Below, piece after piece: positions 19,774 to 29,397 of a stretch of 64,000 nt of DNA (within the stretch, counting starts at the first letter, position 1; each line of letters begins with the position of its first letter). This stretch comes from Pseudomonas cannabina (GTDB lineage Bacteria; Pseudomonadota; Gammaproteobacteria; Pseudomonadales; Pseudomonadaceae). The notes beneath the pieces were generated by a model. That model was not told the DNA's origin. It saw only the letters and a program-made list of their open reading frames with translations, and made no database searches. The translations under genes were made by a program, and so were the position numbers. Location of the stretch: positions 5,750,001 to 5,814,000 of the forward strand of contig NZ_FNKU01000001.1 of the NCBI RefSeq assembly GCF_900100365.1. Direction: 5' to 3'.

Positions 19774-21414
19774 ATGAACTGGTTCTATAACGCCAAGCTG
19801 TCTACCAAACTGTTTATAACGTTTGCCCTGTGTGCGTTGATCACTCTCGGTGTAGGTATGGTTGCCAGTCGGGGCATTGCCGAGCTTGCGTCCAATCTCA
19901 AACTCGCGTTCTCCAACAACCTGGTGTCAGTGTCCAAAACCAGCGAGACGATGACCAATGCGGTCGAGCAGAACCGCGACGTGTACCGCTACATCAGTGT
20001 TTTCGCGGCCAATGCGCCGCAAAATGCAAAAGATGATGTCATCGCCAGCTTGCGAAAAAATCGTGTTGAAGCAGAAAAGGCTTATTCGACCTATCGGGCC
20101 ACACCCCTCGAAGATGACGAACGTGCTGCCGGTGATCAGATGGATAAAGACTGGCCCGCCTATCAGGCGCTGATCGATCGGGCCGTGGGCGTCATATCGT
20201 CCGGTGACCTTGGCGCGGCAAGAGCCCTGGTGGACGGTGAGGTTCGCACGGCCTATCTCAAGATAATGGAAGAGCTGAGCATCATGGTCGGCTCCAACAA
20301 CCGTCAGATTGGCGAAGGCGCTACAGCTGCCGAGAAGACAGAGTCGACAGCCACCCTCAATCTGTATATCGGTATCGGCATCGCGTTCGTTGCCGCATTT
20401 GGCCTGGCACTGTTTATCAGTCGCGTGATCAGTACCCCCATCGCTTCGGCACTTGTCAGCGCGCAGCGCATTGCCGGTGGCGATCTGACCCAGCCGATTG
20501 TCAGCACTCACCGTGATGAAGCAGGTTTGATGCTGACTGCGCTGAGCGGCATGCAGGATAACCTCAAGGGGACGATCAGGCAGATTTCCAGCGCTGCCGA
20601 CCAACTCGCCTCTGCCGCTGAAGAGCTGAACGCCGTGACTGAAGAAAGCAGTCGCGGTCTGACACGTCAGAACGGCGAGATTCAACAAGCCGCCACGGCG
20701 GTCAACGAAATGACGGCGGCGGTGGAAGAGGTCGCGCGCAACGCCATGTCGACATCCGACGCTTCCCGCCAGACCAGCACCGAGGCCGCTACCGGCCGAG
20801 ATCAGGCCCGTGATGCCGTAAATGCCATCAACACCGTCAGCAATGAAATCAGCAGCTCGACCACCATGGTTGAAGAGCTTGCCGGACGCGTTCGTGACAT
20901 TGGCAAAGTGCTGGATGTGATTCGTGGTATCGCCGAGCAGACCAATCTGCTGGCGCTAAACGCCGCCATTGAAGCCGCGAGAGCGGGTGAGCAGGGCCGC
21001 GGCTTTGCGGTGGTGGCCGATGAAGTACGCGCTCTGGCAGCCCGTACTCAAGCGTCCACGGGTGAAATCGAAGCCATGATCGGCAGTGTTCAGGCGAGCG
21101 CCGATCAGGCCGTGCGCGCCATGGGCAACAGCCGGGAGCTGGCCAGCAACACTCAGGTTCTCGCCAAGGCGACCGGTCAGTCGCTGGAGCGTATCGCGAA
21201 GAGCATCGCTGAAATCAACGACCGCAACATGCTCATCGCCACGGCTTCGGAAGAACAATCCCACGTTGCCCGCGAAGTGGACCGCAACCTGATCAACATT
21301 CAGGACCTGTCCACGCAGACCGCTGCCGGCGCTCACCAGACCAGTGCTTCCAGCCAAGAGCTGTCCCGTTTGGCGATCTCTTTCAACAATCTGGTGGGCC
21401 AATTCAAGGTCTGA
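19774..21414 (+). CDS. methyl-accepting chemotaxis protein, four-helix-bundle type
   Basis: A 546-residue chemoreceptor. TM1 is at about 12-33 and a helical periplasmic domain follows to about 190; it contains the pattern typical of 4HB_MCP_1 proteins ([15 protein letters not shown]). TM2 is near 192-213, then HAMP and the signalling tip ([18 protein letters not shown] split around residue 395). It ends NNLVGQFKV with no CheR/CheB tether. A FliA-like promoter lies upstream. A GNAT gene is convergent 6 bp downstream. Confidence 0.92.
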   Translation: MNWFYNAKLSTKLFITFALCALITLGVGMVASRGIAELASNLKLAFSNNLVSVSKTSETMTNAVEQNRDVYRYISVFAANAPQNAKDDVIASLRKNRVEAEKAYSTYRATPLEDDERAAGDQMDKDWPAYQALIDRAVGVISSGDLGAARALVDGEVRTAYLKIMEELSIMVGSNNRQIGEGATAAEKTESTATLNLYIGIGIAFVAAFGLALFISRVISTPIASALVSAQRIAGGDLTQPIVSTHRDEAGLMLTALSGMQDNLKGTIRQISSAADQLASAAEELNAVTEESSRGLTRQNGEIQQAATAVNEMTAAVEEVARNAMSTSDASRQTSTEAATGRDQARDAVNAINTVSNEISSSTTMVEELAGRVRDIGKVLDVIRGIAEQTNLLALNAAIEAARAGEQGRGFAVVADEVRALAARTQASTGEIEAMIGSVQASADQAVRAMGNSRELASNTQVLAKATGQSLERIAKSIAEINDRNMLIATASEEQSHVAREVDRNLINIQDLSTQTAAGAHQTSASSQELSRLAISFNNLVGQFKV

Positions 21415-21420
21415 CAAACC

Positions 21421-21858
21421 TCAGGGCTGTTTGCCCGACAAGCGCTTCTGAAAAAAGAAGCGCTTGTGCCCACGTGGATAATCATCGATCTGGCCGAACT
21501 CGGTATAACCATGACGGCGATAGAGGTCCGGCGCCTGAAAGTCGAAGGTGTCCAGCCAGATGCCAACGCAGGCTTTTTCCACCGCCAGATCCTCGGCCAT
21601 CTGCATCAAACGCGAACCCATGCCTTGGCCTCGTGTCTGCTCGGGTACCACCAGCAGCTCGATGAACAGCCATTCGAACAGAAGGCGAGCGTGCAACCCG
21701 CCGACGACCTCTCCGGTCTCGTCATCGCGAATGAACATCGCTACTTTTTCGGATTTCCCGTCCCCCGCCTGCTCAGCGTTGAAGCGTTTCAATGGCTCCA
21801 GAATCGCCAGACGATCTTCCTCTGTCGGGTTGGTATTGACGTCAATGTGAATGCCCAT
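21421..21858 (-). CDS. GNAT family N-acetyltransferase
   Basis: A 145-residue single-domain acetyltransferase. The acetyl-CoA-binding segment is IELLVVPEQTRGQGMGSRLMQMAE (near 66-90, RGQGMG loop) and the C-terminal part has APDLYRRHGYTEFG followed by FFFQKRL. The substrate is unknown. It sits between a chemoreceptor (convergent) and the heptad-repeat gene (same strand, 116 bp upstream), so it is probably transcribed alone. Confidence 0.85.
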   Translation of the reverse strand: MGIHIDVNTNPTEEDRLAILEPLKRFNAEQAGDGKSEKVAMFIRDDETGEVVGGLHARLLFEWLFIELLVVPEQTRGQGMGSRLMQMAEDLAVEKACVGIWLDTFDFQAPDLYRRHGYTEFGQIDDYPRGHKRFFFQKRLSGKQP

Positions 21859-21974
21859 GCAGTGGCTCCCAGCCAGATGATTGCGCGCCGAGATTAAAGC
21901 GGGGTGTGACCGGGGTAAAGCACAAGTGCTTTGTTAAGCGGCAAAATGCGCACGGGTACGAGTTTGGTCAGAAA

Positions 21975-22493
21975 TCAGTGTATGAATTTAGCTGCCGTGA
22001 AAGCGAGGCCCGCAAGCACCATCGATATCTGGATAAAGCGCCAGGAGGCATCAGAAATGGATTTTTGAACATCCGTTGATATCGATCCTCGGAGTACCTC
22101 TAGATCTGTCTTGGTCGCCATACGCTCCTCGATACCGTCGAAACGTTTGTCAACGGCATCGAAACGCTTGTCAACTGCATCAAAGCGCTTGTCAACTGCA
22201 TCAAAGCGCTTATCAACGGCTTCGAAACGTTTGTCGACAGTATCAAAGCGCTTATCGACGGCTTCGAAACGCTTGTCAACAGCATCAAAGCGCTTATCGA
22301 CGGCTTCGAAACGCTGATCGACGCCGTCGAGCTTTGTTTCGATACGCACCAAGCGTTCCCTTACTTCTGGAATCGACTTCTCAAGATTTGCTACACGAGC
22401 TTCCATTTGCCCATCTCCAGAGGGTTTTGAGGGTCCAACAGTTTTCTTGAATGGCTTGTATCGAGTATGAAATACCCCGAAATCAACGTTCAT
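21975..22493 (-). CDS. heptad-repeat coiled-coil protein with C-terminal membrane anchor
   Basis: A protein of about 172 residues. A short basic N terminus is followed by a helical segment (MEARVANLEKSIPEVRERL). Nine near-identical 7-residue units of the form DKRFxAV then run from about residue 56 to 118, closed by GIEERMATKTDLEVLRG. A single hydrophobic segment near the C terminus (FIQISMVLAGLAFTAAKFIH) ends the protein, so it is predicted to be tail-anchored with the coiled coil in the cytoplasm. Similar heptad arrays occur in phage-related and Bdr-like proteins. Function is unknown. The start could instead be the internal Met at residue 30. Confidence 0.7.
   Translation of the reverse strand: MNVDFGVFHTRYKPFKKTVGPSKPSGDGQMEARVANLEKSIPEVRERLVRIETKLDGVDQRFEAVDKRFDAVDKRFEAVDKRFDTVDKRFEAVDKRFDAVDKRFDAVDKRFDAVDKRFDGIEERMATKTDLEVLRGSISTDVQKSISDASWRFIQISMVLAGLAFTAAKFIH
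22139..22327. repeat. nine 21-bp tandem repeats coding heptads
   Basis: Nine contiguous 21-bp units (consensus CGAAACGCTTGTCAACGGCAT with variants) lie entirely inside the coiled-coil gene and preserve its frame. Two alternating unit types (CGAAACG and CAAAGCG starts) suggest that expansion involved pairs of units. Copy number is likely to vary between strains. Confidence 0.95.
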
Positions 22494-22778
22494 TCCAGTC
22501 CGTCCGGGTTCAAAGATCGCTCAACGGCTTACAGTTTCATGGCAGACGCGGCGCGATGTTCGGCCTGACAGAGTGGGGCGCGAAGAGACAATACCATTGG
22601 GTCTCGGCATTAGAGTTCGGACGGTTCTGGTTCTGCTGTAGGCAAATACCTTTTGCCGTGTATATCCATGAACACTGGCGATGGCCGTAGCTGAAGCGGC
22701 ATCAGAGGCGGGCACCAAATCCTGGTCACTGGTGCCGTGTACTGGGCGCCCGGCGCTGCGCCAGCATGTGGTCTGCCG

Positions 22779-24020
22779 CTACACCAGACACTCAAAGGCG
22801 TCATTGCGCGCGAAGCAGGCGCAGTTGCGGCCCGCCCGTTTGGCTGCGTACAGCGCGTTGTCGGCAGCGCTTATCAGGCTCTCGGGCGAGGTCTTGGGTG
22901 CAATGGCGCAGGCTACGCCAAGGCTGATAGCTACGAGCGCACCTTCACCGAGCACCGGGTGCGGGAGTTTGAGGGCTGCCACCGAGGCTTGCAGGGCTTC
23001 GGCCATTTTTCTGGCCTGACGGGCATCGGCGTTCATCAATATCAGGATTTCTTCGCCGCCGAATCGAAACGCCATGGTGCCGCATTCACTTGCCTGTTGG
23101 CGAATCACGTCGCTCAACAACTTGAGGCAGGTATCGCCTTGTGGATGGCCATAACTGTCGTTGTAGGATTTGAAATGGTCGATGTCCAGCAGGATGATGG
23201 CCACATTGGTTGGCGCCTCCCGCGCGCGCTGCCAGAACGACGTGATCACTTCGTCCTGATAGCGTCGGTTGAATAATTGAGTCAGTGCGTCGGTACGCGC
23301 CATTTCTACCAGCTGCGCTTGCAGCAGACGACCCCGCAATGCGAACAGGTAGCTCAGGCGGCTGCCGCGTTCCAGAAAATAAGAGGCCATCAACAGCAGT
23401 GCCGCCGTCGACACAAATAGCACGGCATTGGCCTGCCAGGTCAGAAAGTCAGCGAAACCGGCGATATAAGTCGTGACCAGTTGAATGGTCAGCATGCACA
23501 GCATGGCGACGGTCGCGTGACGCATCGGGAGCTGCTGGATCATGGTGCAATAGACCATGAGCAGCAGCATGCCCAACTGATAATGAAGCTGGTAAGGGCT
23601 ATTGCTGTGGATCATTACAATCAGAGGCATCAGTGACGCGACGACAGTGCCGGTTGCAGCCGTTGTTTCCAGAACCCGGCGAGAGGTGATATGTCGGGCG
23701 AGCAACAGCATCACGATGAACATGGGGGTTATCACGCAGAGACGGCTGAGCGCTGCATAGAAAAACACGTCCCGTAACATCAGCCAGTCACTGATCAGGT
23801 ACAGGTTATAAATCAGCGCGCCGCCAATGCCGACAGTGGTAACGAATTGCACACGCTGCTGATGGGTGTCCGCTTCATAACGTCGCTCCAGCTCCTTGCC
23901 GAAACGCAGCCCGGCTACACCTGAAGCAATCGTCTGCTCTACCTCGGCGAGGGTCTGCGAATCTTCAGAATTGGGACGATCAGTGGCGGGAGCGAGCATG
24001 TTGCACCGGGGCATTGACAT
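22779..24020 (-). CDS. membrane-bound GGDEF protein, probable diguanylate cyclase
   Basis: A 413-residue protein with an N-terminal module of about six hydrophobic helices (residues 65-225), then a GGDEF domain from about 245. DALTQLFNRRYQDEV and LLDIDHFKSYNDSYGHPQGD are intact. The signature is GGEEI at 321-325, with Ile where Phe is usual. The catalytic Glu and metal-binding Asp are kept, so activity (2 GTP to c-di-GMP) remains likely. No RxxD inhibitory site is visible five residues before the signature. The start could also be the Met at 23999. Confidence 0.85.
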   Translation of the reverse strand: MSMPRCNMLAPATDRPNSEDSQTLAEVEQTIASGVAGLRFGKELERRYEADTHQQRVQFVTTVGIGGALIYNLYLISDWLMLRDVFFYAALSRLCVITPMFIVMLLLARHITSRRVLETTAATGTVVASLMPLIVMIHSNSPYQLHYQLGMLLLMVYCTMIQQLPMRHATVAMLCMLTIQLVTTYIAGFADFLTWQANAVLFVSTAALLLMASYFLERGSRLSYLFALRGRLLQAQLVEMARTDALTQLFNRRYQDEVITSFWQRAREAPTNVAIILLDIDHFKSYNDSYGHPQGDTCLKLLSDVIRQQASECGTMAFRFGGEEILILMNADARQARKMAEALQASVAALKLPHPVLGEGALVAISLGVACAIAPKTSPESLISAADNALYAAKRAGRNCACFARNDAFECLV

Positions 24021-24281
24021 CGAGTCTGTTAGGACATTGAAGATGATGTCTTAGTCCTATCAATCTGCAAAGTGCTAACCTGTCATAGCGACCAGCGGTA
24101 TCGACATTGGCTGGCTGGCCGGCGTTTTAGCCTACGCTGGACATTCTATTTACCATCTATAGTGGTGATGTGCTTCGACTCGGACGTGTGGTTTGTCCCC
24201 GAAGCCAGCGTGCTGAAAGCCTGAATTCAATGCCGCGCGAGAAATGCAGACCGAGCCAGCTCCAGACCGGAACCGATATCA

Positions 24282-25328
24282 ATGAATGCACCCAAAGAAT
24301 CCGTAATCATCACTGGCATCACGGGCCAGGACGGCGCGTACCTCACACAGCTTCTGCTGGAAAAAGGTTACAAAGTCTACGGTACTTATCGCCGTACCAG
24401 CTCTGTCAACTTCTGGCGCCTTGAAGAACTTGGCGTCGCCCAGCATCCGAATCTGCATCTGGTCGAGCATGATCTGACCGATTTGAGCGCCAGTATTCGT
24501 CTGTTGCAAAAAGCCCAGCCCACTCAGATTTACAACCTGGCGGCCCTGAGTTTTGTGGGTGTGTCCTTCGACCAACCGATCACAACCGCCGAGATCACGG
24601 GGCTGGGTGCCGTCAACCTGCTCGAGGCGATACGTATCGTAGATCCCGGAATACGTTTTTATCAGGCCTCCACCTCTGAAATGTTTGGCAAGGTGCAAGA
24701 GGTGCCGCATGTCGAAACCACCTCGTTCTATCCGCGCAGCCCCTACGGTGTTGCCAAGCTGTACGCTCACTGGATGACGATCAATTATCGGGAGTCCTAC
24801 GGCATCTTTGGCGCCAGCGGCATTCTTTTCAATCACGAATCGCCACTGCGTGGCAAAGAGTTCGTCACACGCAAGATCACCGACGCAGCCGCTCGTATTT
24901 CACTGGGTATGCCGCAGTTGCTGGAGTTGGGCAATCTGGATGCCAGACGTGACTGGGGATTTGCCAAGGAGTACGTCGAAGGCATGTGGCGCATGCTGCA
25001 AGCCAAAGAGCCTGACTCATTCGTTCTGGCCACCAACCGATCCGAAACGGTTCGTGATTTTGTATCCATGGCGTTCAAGGCGGTCGACATAAGTCTTGAG
25101 TGGGTAGGCAGTGCAGAAAACGAAAAAGGCGTTGACGTGAATACGGGCAAGACTCTCGTGCAGGTCAATCCAAAGTTCTATCGCCCCTCTGAGGTCGAGT
25201 TGCTTATCGGCAACCCCGAAAAAGCCAAAAACGTGCTTGGATGGGAGGCCAAAACCGGGCTTGAGGAGCTTTGCCGTCTGATGGTTGACGCGGATCTGAA
25301 GCGGAATCAGAAAGGCAGCTCGTTCTGA
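24282..25328 (+). CDS. gmd: GDP-mannose 4,6-dehydratase
   Basis: A 348-residue extended short-chain dehydrogenase that turns GDP-D-mannose into GDP-4-keto-6-deoxy-D-mannose. The nucleotide-binding loop is [10 protein letters not shown] (12-21), the RR of YRRTSS fits Gmd, the active site is STSEMFG with [10 protein letters not shown], and [10 protein letters not shown] binds the GDP-sugar. With the convergent reductase gene downstream it should supply GDP-D-rhamnose for LPS or the common polysaccharide antigen. It is slightly longer at the C terminus than some homologues. Confidence 0.93.
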   Translation: MNAPKESVIITGITGQDGAYLTQLLLEKGYKVYGTYRRTSSVNFWRLEELGVAQHPNLHLVEHDLTDLSASIRLLQKAQPTQIYNLAALSFVGVSFDQPITTAEITGLGAVNLLEAIRIVDPGIRFYQASTSEMFGKVQEVPHVETTSFYPRSPYGVAKLYAHWMTINYRESYGIFGASGILFNHESPLRGKEFVTRKITDAAARISLGMPQLLELGNLDARRDWGFAKEYVEGMWRMLQAKEPDSFVLATNRSETVRDFVSMAFKAVDISLEWVGSAENEKGVDVNTGKTLVQVNPKFYRPSEVELLIGNPEKAKNVLGWEAKTGLEELCRLMVDADLKRNQKGSSF

Positions 25329-25404
25329 GCGTGCTGCTGCGTGCGGCATCAGGTGTGTTTCAAGGCGTCATCAGGCATGCCGCCTTGCTTGAATATCCGC
25401 TGGT

Positions 25405-26364
25405 TCACACCGATGAAGCCACTTCGTTGCGCCAATAATCGAGCAAGGTTGTCAGCGTGTCGTTCAGCGGGGTCGTCGGCTTCCAGCCAGTGGCGCGGTG
25501 TATGGCAGCGTTGTCGCCGTAAGCGCTGGGAATGTCCGAAGGACGCATGCGCTCCGGGTCGACGGTCACTTCAATGGCGCGTGAGCTCAGCGCTATCAGG
25601 CGATGGAGTATTGTCTCGATAGTGGTGGGCTCGCCGCTGCATATATTCAAGCACCTTGGATAACCTTCCTGACGGTCAGCCAGTTTCAGCAGGGCCATGT
25701 AGGCATCGCACACGTCTTGTACATCGAGAAAGTCTCGCGCCGCTTTCAGGTTGCCGACTTTCAGTTGCGCAGGCTGCTTTCCCGCCTCAATCAAGGCAAT
25801 CTGCCGCGCGAACGATGCCGTTGCGAAATCAGGTGATTGTCTGGCTCCGATATGATTGAACGGGCGCACGACGATACCTTTGTGACCCTGACGAAAATGC
25901 TCGTCGACGGCTTTTTCGGCGGCAAGTTTACTGGCCGCGTAGGGATTCATGGGTTTGCAGACGCTGTGTTCGCCAAGCGCATGACCTTGCTTGAATGCCT
26001 CGCCGTATACTTCCGACGAGCTTACAAATAAAACGAACGCCTGCGGCGCACATCGCTGCACTGCCTGTAGCAGGTTCACGCTGCCCATGACGTTGGTTTG
26101 CCAAGTGAGGGCAGGGTCTTTGAAGCTGGTAGGAACATGCGTAATGGCCGCCAGATGCACTACATGAGTAGGGGTGGTTCGCGACAGTGCGGTCTCCAGG
26201 CCAACAGCGTCGCGAATATCACAATGCAAAGATTCGTTGGCATATGGCGAGGGAGCGGACTCGGCGCCGACCAACGCAGTGACATGATGTTCGGCATGTC
26301 GCAGCATGCTGCACAGCATCTGGCCAACGAAGCCGTTGGCACCAGTGATCAGAATGCGTTGCAT
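25405..26364 (-). CDS. rmd: GDP-6-deoxy-D-lyxo-4-hexulose reductase, Rmd-like
   Basis: A 319-residue NAD(P)-dependent sugar-nucleotide dehydrogenase. It has GANGFVG at 8-14, VSSSEVYG near 118, the catalytic YAASKLAAE near 142 and VRPFNHIGARQ. This pattern matches Rmd, which reduces the Gmd product to GDP-D-rhamnose. It is tail-to-tail with gmd, not in one operon with it, which is unusual but keeps the pathway pair together. A different NDP-sugar epimerase activity cannot be excluded from sequence. Confidence 0.82.
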   Translation of the reverse strand: MQRILITGANGFVGQMLCSMLRHAEHHVTALVGAESAPSPYANESLHCDIRDAVGLETALSRTTPTHVVHLAAITHVPTSFKDPALTWQTNVMGSVNLLQAVQRCAPQAFVLFVSSSEVYGEAFKQGHALGEHSVCKPMNPYAASKLAAEKAVDEHFRQGHKGIVVRPFNHIGARQSPDFATASFARQIALIEAGKQPAQLKVGNLKAARDFLDVQDVCDAYMALLKLADRQEGYPRCLNICSGEPTTIETILHRLIALSSRAIEVTVDPERMRPSDIPSAYGDNAAIHRATGWKPTTPLNDTLTTLLDYWRNEVASSV

Positions 26365-26622
26365 TAGGGCTTCCTCAGTGACCGTGCTTTAGGCAACGGA
26401 GCTTAACAGACACTTTCGACACGGCAGGCCAGACCTGCTGCACATTGACATCCGCCACGCGTGCAGGGTTTCCATCGCAAGCCTGGCCCAATCGACGTTT
26501 TCTGGATCTCAGCCCGAATTTCGCAAAGAAATTAAATTTCACCCGTCATATTCCGACGAAATGCCTCCACTGCGTCTACGCTGATGCCGATATATGCTTA
26601 CAACCCCACGATCGGTGCAGCC

Positions 26623-27936
26623 ATGTTCAATACTCGCTTGAAAAAGGAATTACAGGCACAGCAGGCCGAGTTATTCATGTACCGGCAAATGCAGAAAGGG
26701 ATCGACGCGCGGATGCTGGCGCTGACCCTGGATGCCAGCAATCGCATTACCCACGCCAATGACAATTTTCTGCAGGCGCTGGGCTACACGCTCAATCAGA
26801 TTCTGGGCCGTGACCTGGACCAGCTGATCCCGAGCTACGTCAGACAGCTCAGTTGTTACCGTGACCTCAAGTCGGCCGTGCAGAACGGCGAGTCGGTCAT
26901 CGACAGGTACCGATTTCTGCATGCCAACGGCAGTCTGGTCTGGATCCGCGCCATGTGGCAGCCGGTTCTGGATGAACAGGGCAAGCTGACGCATCTGCAG
27001 TGCTACGGATCAGACATCACCCAGACCGTCGAGACCGCTGCCGAGAATTCCGCGTTCATTCAGGCATTGCTGCGCTCGAGTGCGGTCATCGAGTTCGACC
27101 TGAGCGGGCATGTCCTGACGGCAAACGAGCAGTTTCTGCGCGGTATGGGGTACAACCTGGCGCAGATCAAAGGCAAGCATCACAGCATCTTCTGCGATCC
27201 GCAGGAAACGTCGCAGGCCCCGTATCGGGATTTCTGGGCGACGCTCAACCGTGGCGAGTTCGTCGCCGGCCGGTTCAAGCGTATCGACAGCAGTGGCCGG
27301 GAAGTCTGGCTGGAAGCGACCTATAACCCGGTCCATGATGCTCAGGGCAATCTCTATAAAGTCGTCAAATTCGCCACGCTGGTGACCGATCAGGTGGCCC
27401 GCGAAGATGAAGTCAGCCAAGCCGCCAGCGTGGCCTTCGAGATATCTCAGCAGACTGACATCAGCGCCCAGCGCGGCGCCGATGTTGTGCAGAACACGGT
27501 CGAGACCATGCGCAAGATTTCTCAAGAGATGCAGTCGGCTGCGTCCGGGATCGAAGCATTGGGCAAGCAGTCGTTGTTGATCAATTCCATCGTGCAAACC
27601 ATCGGCGGTATCGCTCAGCAGACCAACCTGCTGGCGCTCAACGCTGCCATCGAGGCGGCTCGGGCTGGCGAACAGGGCAGGGGCTTTGCCGTGGTGGCTG
27701 ACGAGGTTCGTCAGTTGGCAGGTCGAACCAGCGCAGCGACCGAGGAGATTGTCAGCGTCGTGCAGCAGAATCAGGCGCTGGCCGATGAGGCGGTGCGCGG
27801 CATGGCCAACAGTCGCACCCAGGCGGAGCAGGGGCTGGTGCTGGCTAACGAGGCGGGCGCGGTGATCGTTGAAATTCAGGAGGGTGCCAAGCAGGTGGTG
27901 GGTGCTGTCGGCCGGTTTGCCAATCAGCTCAGGTAA
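26623..27936 (+). CDS. soluble PAS-PAS chemoreceptor, BdlA-like
   Basis: A protein of about 437 residues with no membrane segments. Two PAS domains (about 25-135 and 150-260) precede a short methyl-accepting signalling domain with [17 protein letters not shown] at about 330-346. The architecture is that of P. aeruginosa BdlA (biofilm dispersion) and Aer-like energy-taxis receptors. The PAS motif [18 protein letters not shown] is clear. [14 protein letters not shown] is the usual start of this group. A frame extension to 26584 is rejected because a FliA-like -10 (GCCGATA at 26586) would then lie in the coding region. Confidence 0.86.
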   Translation: MFNTRLKKELQAQQAELFMYRQMQKGIDARMLALTLDASNRITHANDNFLQALGYTLNQILGRDLDQLIPSYVRQLSCYRDLKSAVQNGESVIDRYRFLHANGSLVWIRAMWQPVLDEQGKLTHLQCYGSDITQTVETAAENSAFIQALLRSSAVIEFDLSGHVLTANEQFLRGMGYNLAQIKGKHHSIFCDPQETSQAPYRDFWATLNRGEFVAGRFKRIDSSGREVWLEATYNPVHDAQGNLYKVVKFATLVTDQVAREDEVSQAASVAFEISQQTDISAQRGADVVQNTVETMRKISQEMQSAASGIEALGKQSLLINSIVQTIGGIAQQTNLLALNAAIEAARAGEQGRGFAVVADEVRQLAGRTSAATEEIVSVVQQNQALADEAVRGMANSRTQAEQGLVLANEAGAVIVEIQEGAKQVVGAVGRFANQLR

Positions 27937-27954
27937 CGCCTGATCTGCCGACTT

Positions 27955-27990
27955 CAGGTGTTGCGCGGCAGTGATGACCAGCAACACCTG
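27955..27990 (+). terminator. hairpin after the PAS chemoreceptor gene
   Basis: A perfect 10-bp inverted repeat CAGGTGTTGC ... GCAACACCTG with a 16-base loop lies 18 bp after the stop codon. There is no strong U tract, so termination is likely but not certain. Confidence 0.55.
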
Positions 27991-28104
27991 ATAGCTCTGG
28001 CATCATTTCTGGACGGCAGGCAAAATGCCGGATTGGATGGTCAGTGATCACAGCGCCCCAAGGTGCCCTGAATTGCTGGCTCCTCTCTGACAAGGACTGG
28101 TTGG

Positions 28105-29373
28105 ATGCTGCTTGCTGTACTCGCTGTTCTCAACGTTTTCTGCCTGTTCGGCGGGCTGCTATTCAATGCGGAGTTATTGAATAAAGCGGGCGCCGACATC
28201 CCCCTGAAGAACTTGCAGACGCTTGAAATATACGGCCAGAGCCTGGCGGCAGTCAGCGTGTGTCTGGTGGCCTGGCGCGTCTGCATCTGGGCTCATGGTA
28301 AATGGGGGCATCAGCAACACCTCATGCGTTCCATTCTGCTGAGCACCGTCATTCTGGCCCCGGCGACCTGGTGGGTTCAGGGCGTGGTTCCGGACGTCAT
28401 TGCCGAAGAGTTTCCGTCGGATCTGCGGGTTTACAGCCTGTACGCCTATGTGACGAAAAAAGGTCTGCTCTACGATTCATTGCAGATTCCCGGCATTCCT
28501 TATCAGGCGTATCGAGACAAGGGCGAGGGCAAGGCCTTCATCGCCAACCTCGGCGTACTCATGAGTGTCCAGGGTTCTTATGTCGAGCAGATCGACCGCA
28601 ATTTCCAGGGATTCGCCCAAGCTGTCTTCAAAGGTTACACCCGGCGCAACGCCGATGTGCTTTATGAGCGCCTGCAAACGGAATTCATCCCGGTCTTTAA
28701 CGATATCGCCCGTGAGTACACACGAGTAGAGGCTTTGCGGCGCTCCGGTGTACCGGGCAGCAATCGCAAGCCGCTGGCTGTATCCCAAAATGCCGTTGAA
28801 GCGCAGGCTCGGCCAAGTGCGCAAGACTATGCGCTGGCGATGCCTTCAGGCCTTCGCACCCGGCAAGCGCTGGCCAACACCCCTGAGGTCCGGCATATGG
28901 CGCGGCAGATGCTTGGCCCGCGCTATGTCGAGGGTATGGACCTGCTCGCAACCCGCATTCAGTTCAACGACTACCTCAACGGCATTGCCGCCAATATGGC
29001 CAGCGACGTGGCGAGTACCGACGTGCAGGGCGAGCAGAGCCTGAGTGTCCTGAAAAACATGTGGTTCGTGCCGTGGTCGTTGCTGAGCGGTCTTTTCATG
29101 GGGGCCCTCAATATCGTCGGCCTGCTGCTGGCGACCATCGAGCGCCGCGCCTTCATTCAGAAGAGAATTCTGGCCCTCAGAATCATGTCGATTGCCTTGA
29201 TCGTGGTGATTCCGCTGTTGGCCGGCAACGCGATCATTCAATCGCCAGGCTACCGCACGGCGTTCAAGAGCATCGAGACAGGCCCGACCTTGATGGCCGG
29301 TGTCTTTCATTGGGCGATGTCTGCAGAAGCCATGTTGTACAACCTGACCAGGCCTCTGCTCAACGCGGAGTGA
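28105..29373 (+). CDS. multi-pass membrane protein of unknown function
   Basis: A 422-residue protein that I do not recognise. Hydrophobic segments lie near residues 1-21, 45-62, 73-96, 320-342, 353-376 and 390-405. A large soluble loop of about 220 residues lies between the third and fourth. The topology suggests two three-helix membrane blocks around a periplasmic or cytoplasmic domain. The loop is rich in charged residues and lacks Cys pairs or known motifs. The start follows AAGGAC. The next gene, a lipoprotein, begins 24 bp after its stop, so the two are likely cotranscribed. Confidence 0.7.
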   Translation: MLLAVLAVLNVFCLFGGLLFNAELLNKAGADIPLKNLQTLEIYGQSLAAVSVCLVAWRVCIWAHGKWGHQQHLMRSILLSTVILAPATWWVQGVVPDVIAEEFPSDLRVYSLYAYVTKKGLLYDSLQIPGIPYQAYRDKGEGKAFIANLGVLMSVQGSYVEQIDRNFQGFAQAVFKGYTRRNADVLYERLQTEFIPVFNDIAREYTRVEALRRSGVPGSNRKPLAVSQNAVEAQARPSAQDYALAMPSGLRTRQALANTPEVRHMARQMLGPRYVEGMDLLATRIQFNDYLNGIAANMASDVASTDVQGEQSLSVLKNMWFVPWSLLSGLFMGALNIVGLLLATIERRAFIQKRILALRIMSIALIVVIPLLAGNAIIQSPGYRTAFKSIETGPTLMAGVFHWAMSAEAMLYNLTRPLLNAE

Positions 29374-29397
29374 GCGGTTTAAAACGGAGTGAACCCA

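Noticed and set aside
22139..22327. CRISPR array
   Set aside because: The repeats are contiguous 21-bp units without spacers and lie in frame inside a gene.
27010..27987. 325-residue minus-strand frame
   Set aside because: It is antisense to the PAS chemoreceptor; His-rich shadow without motifs.
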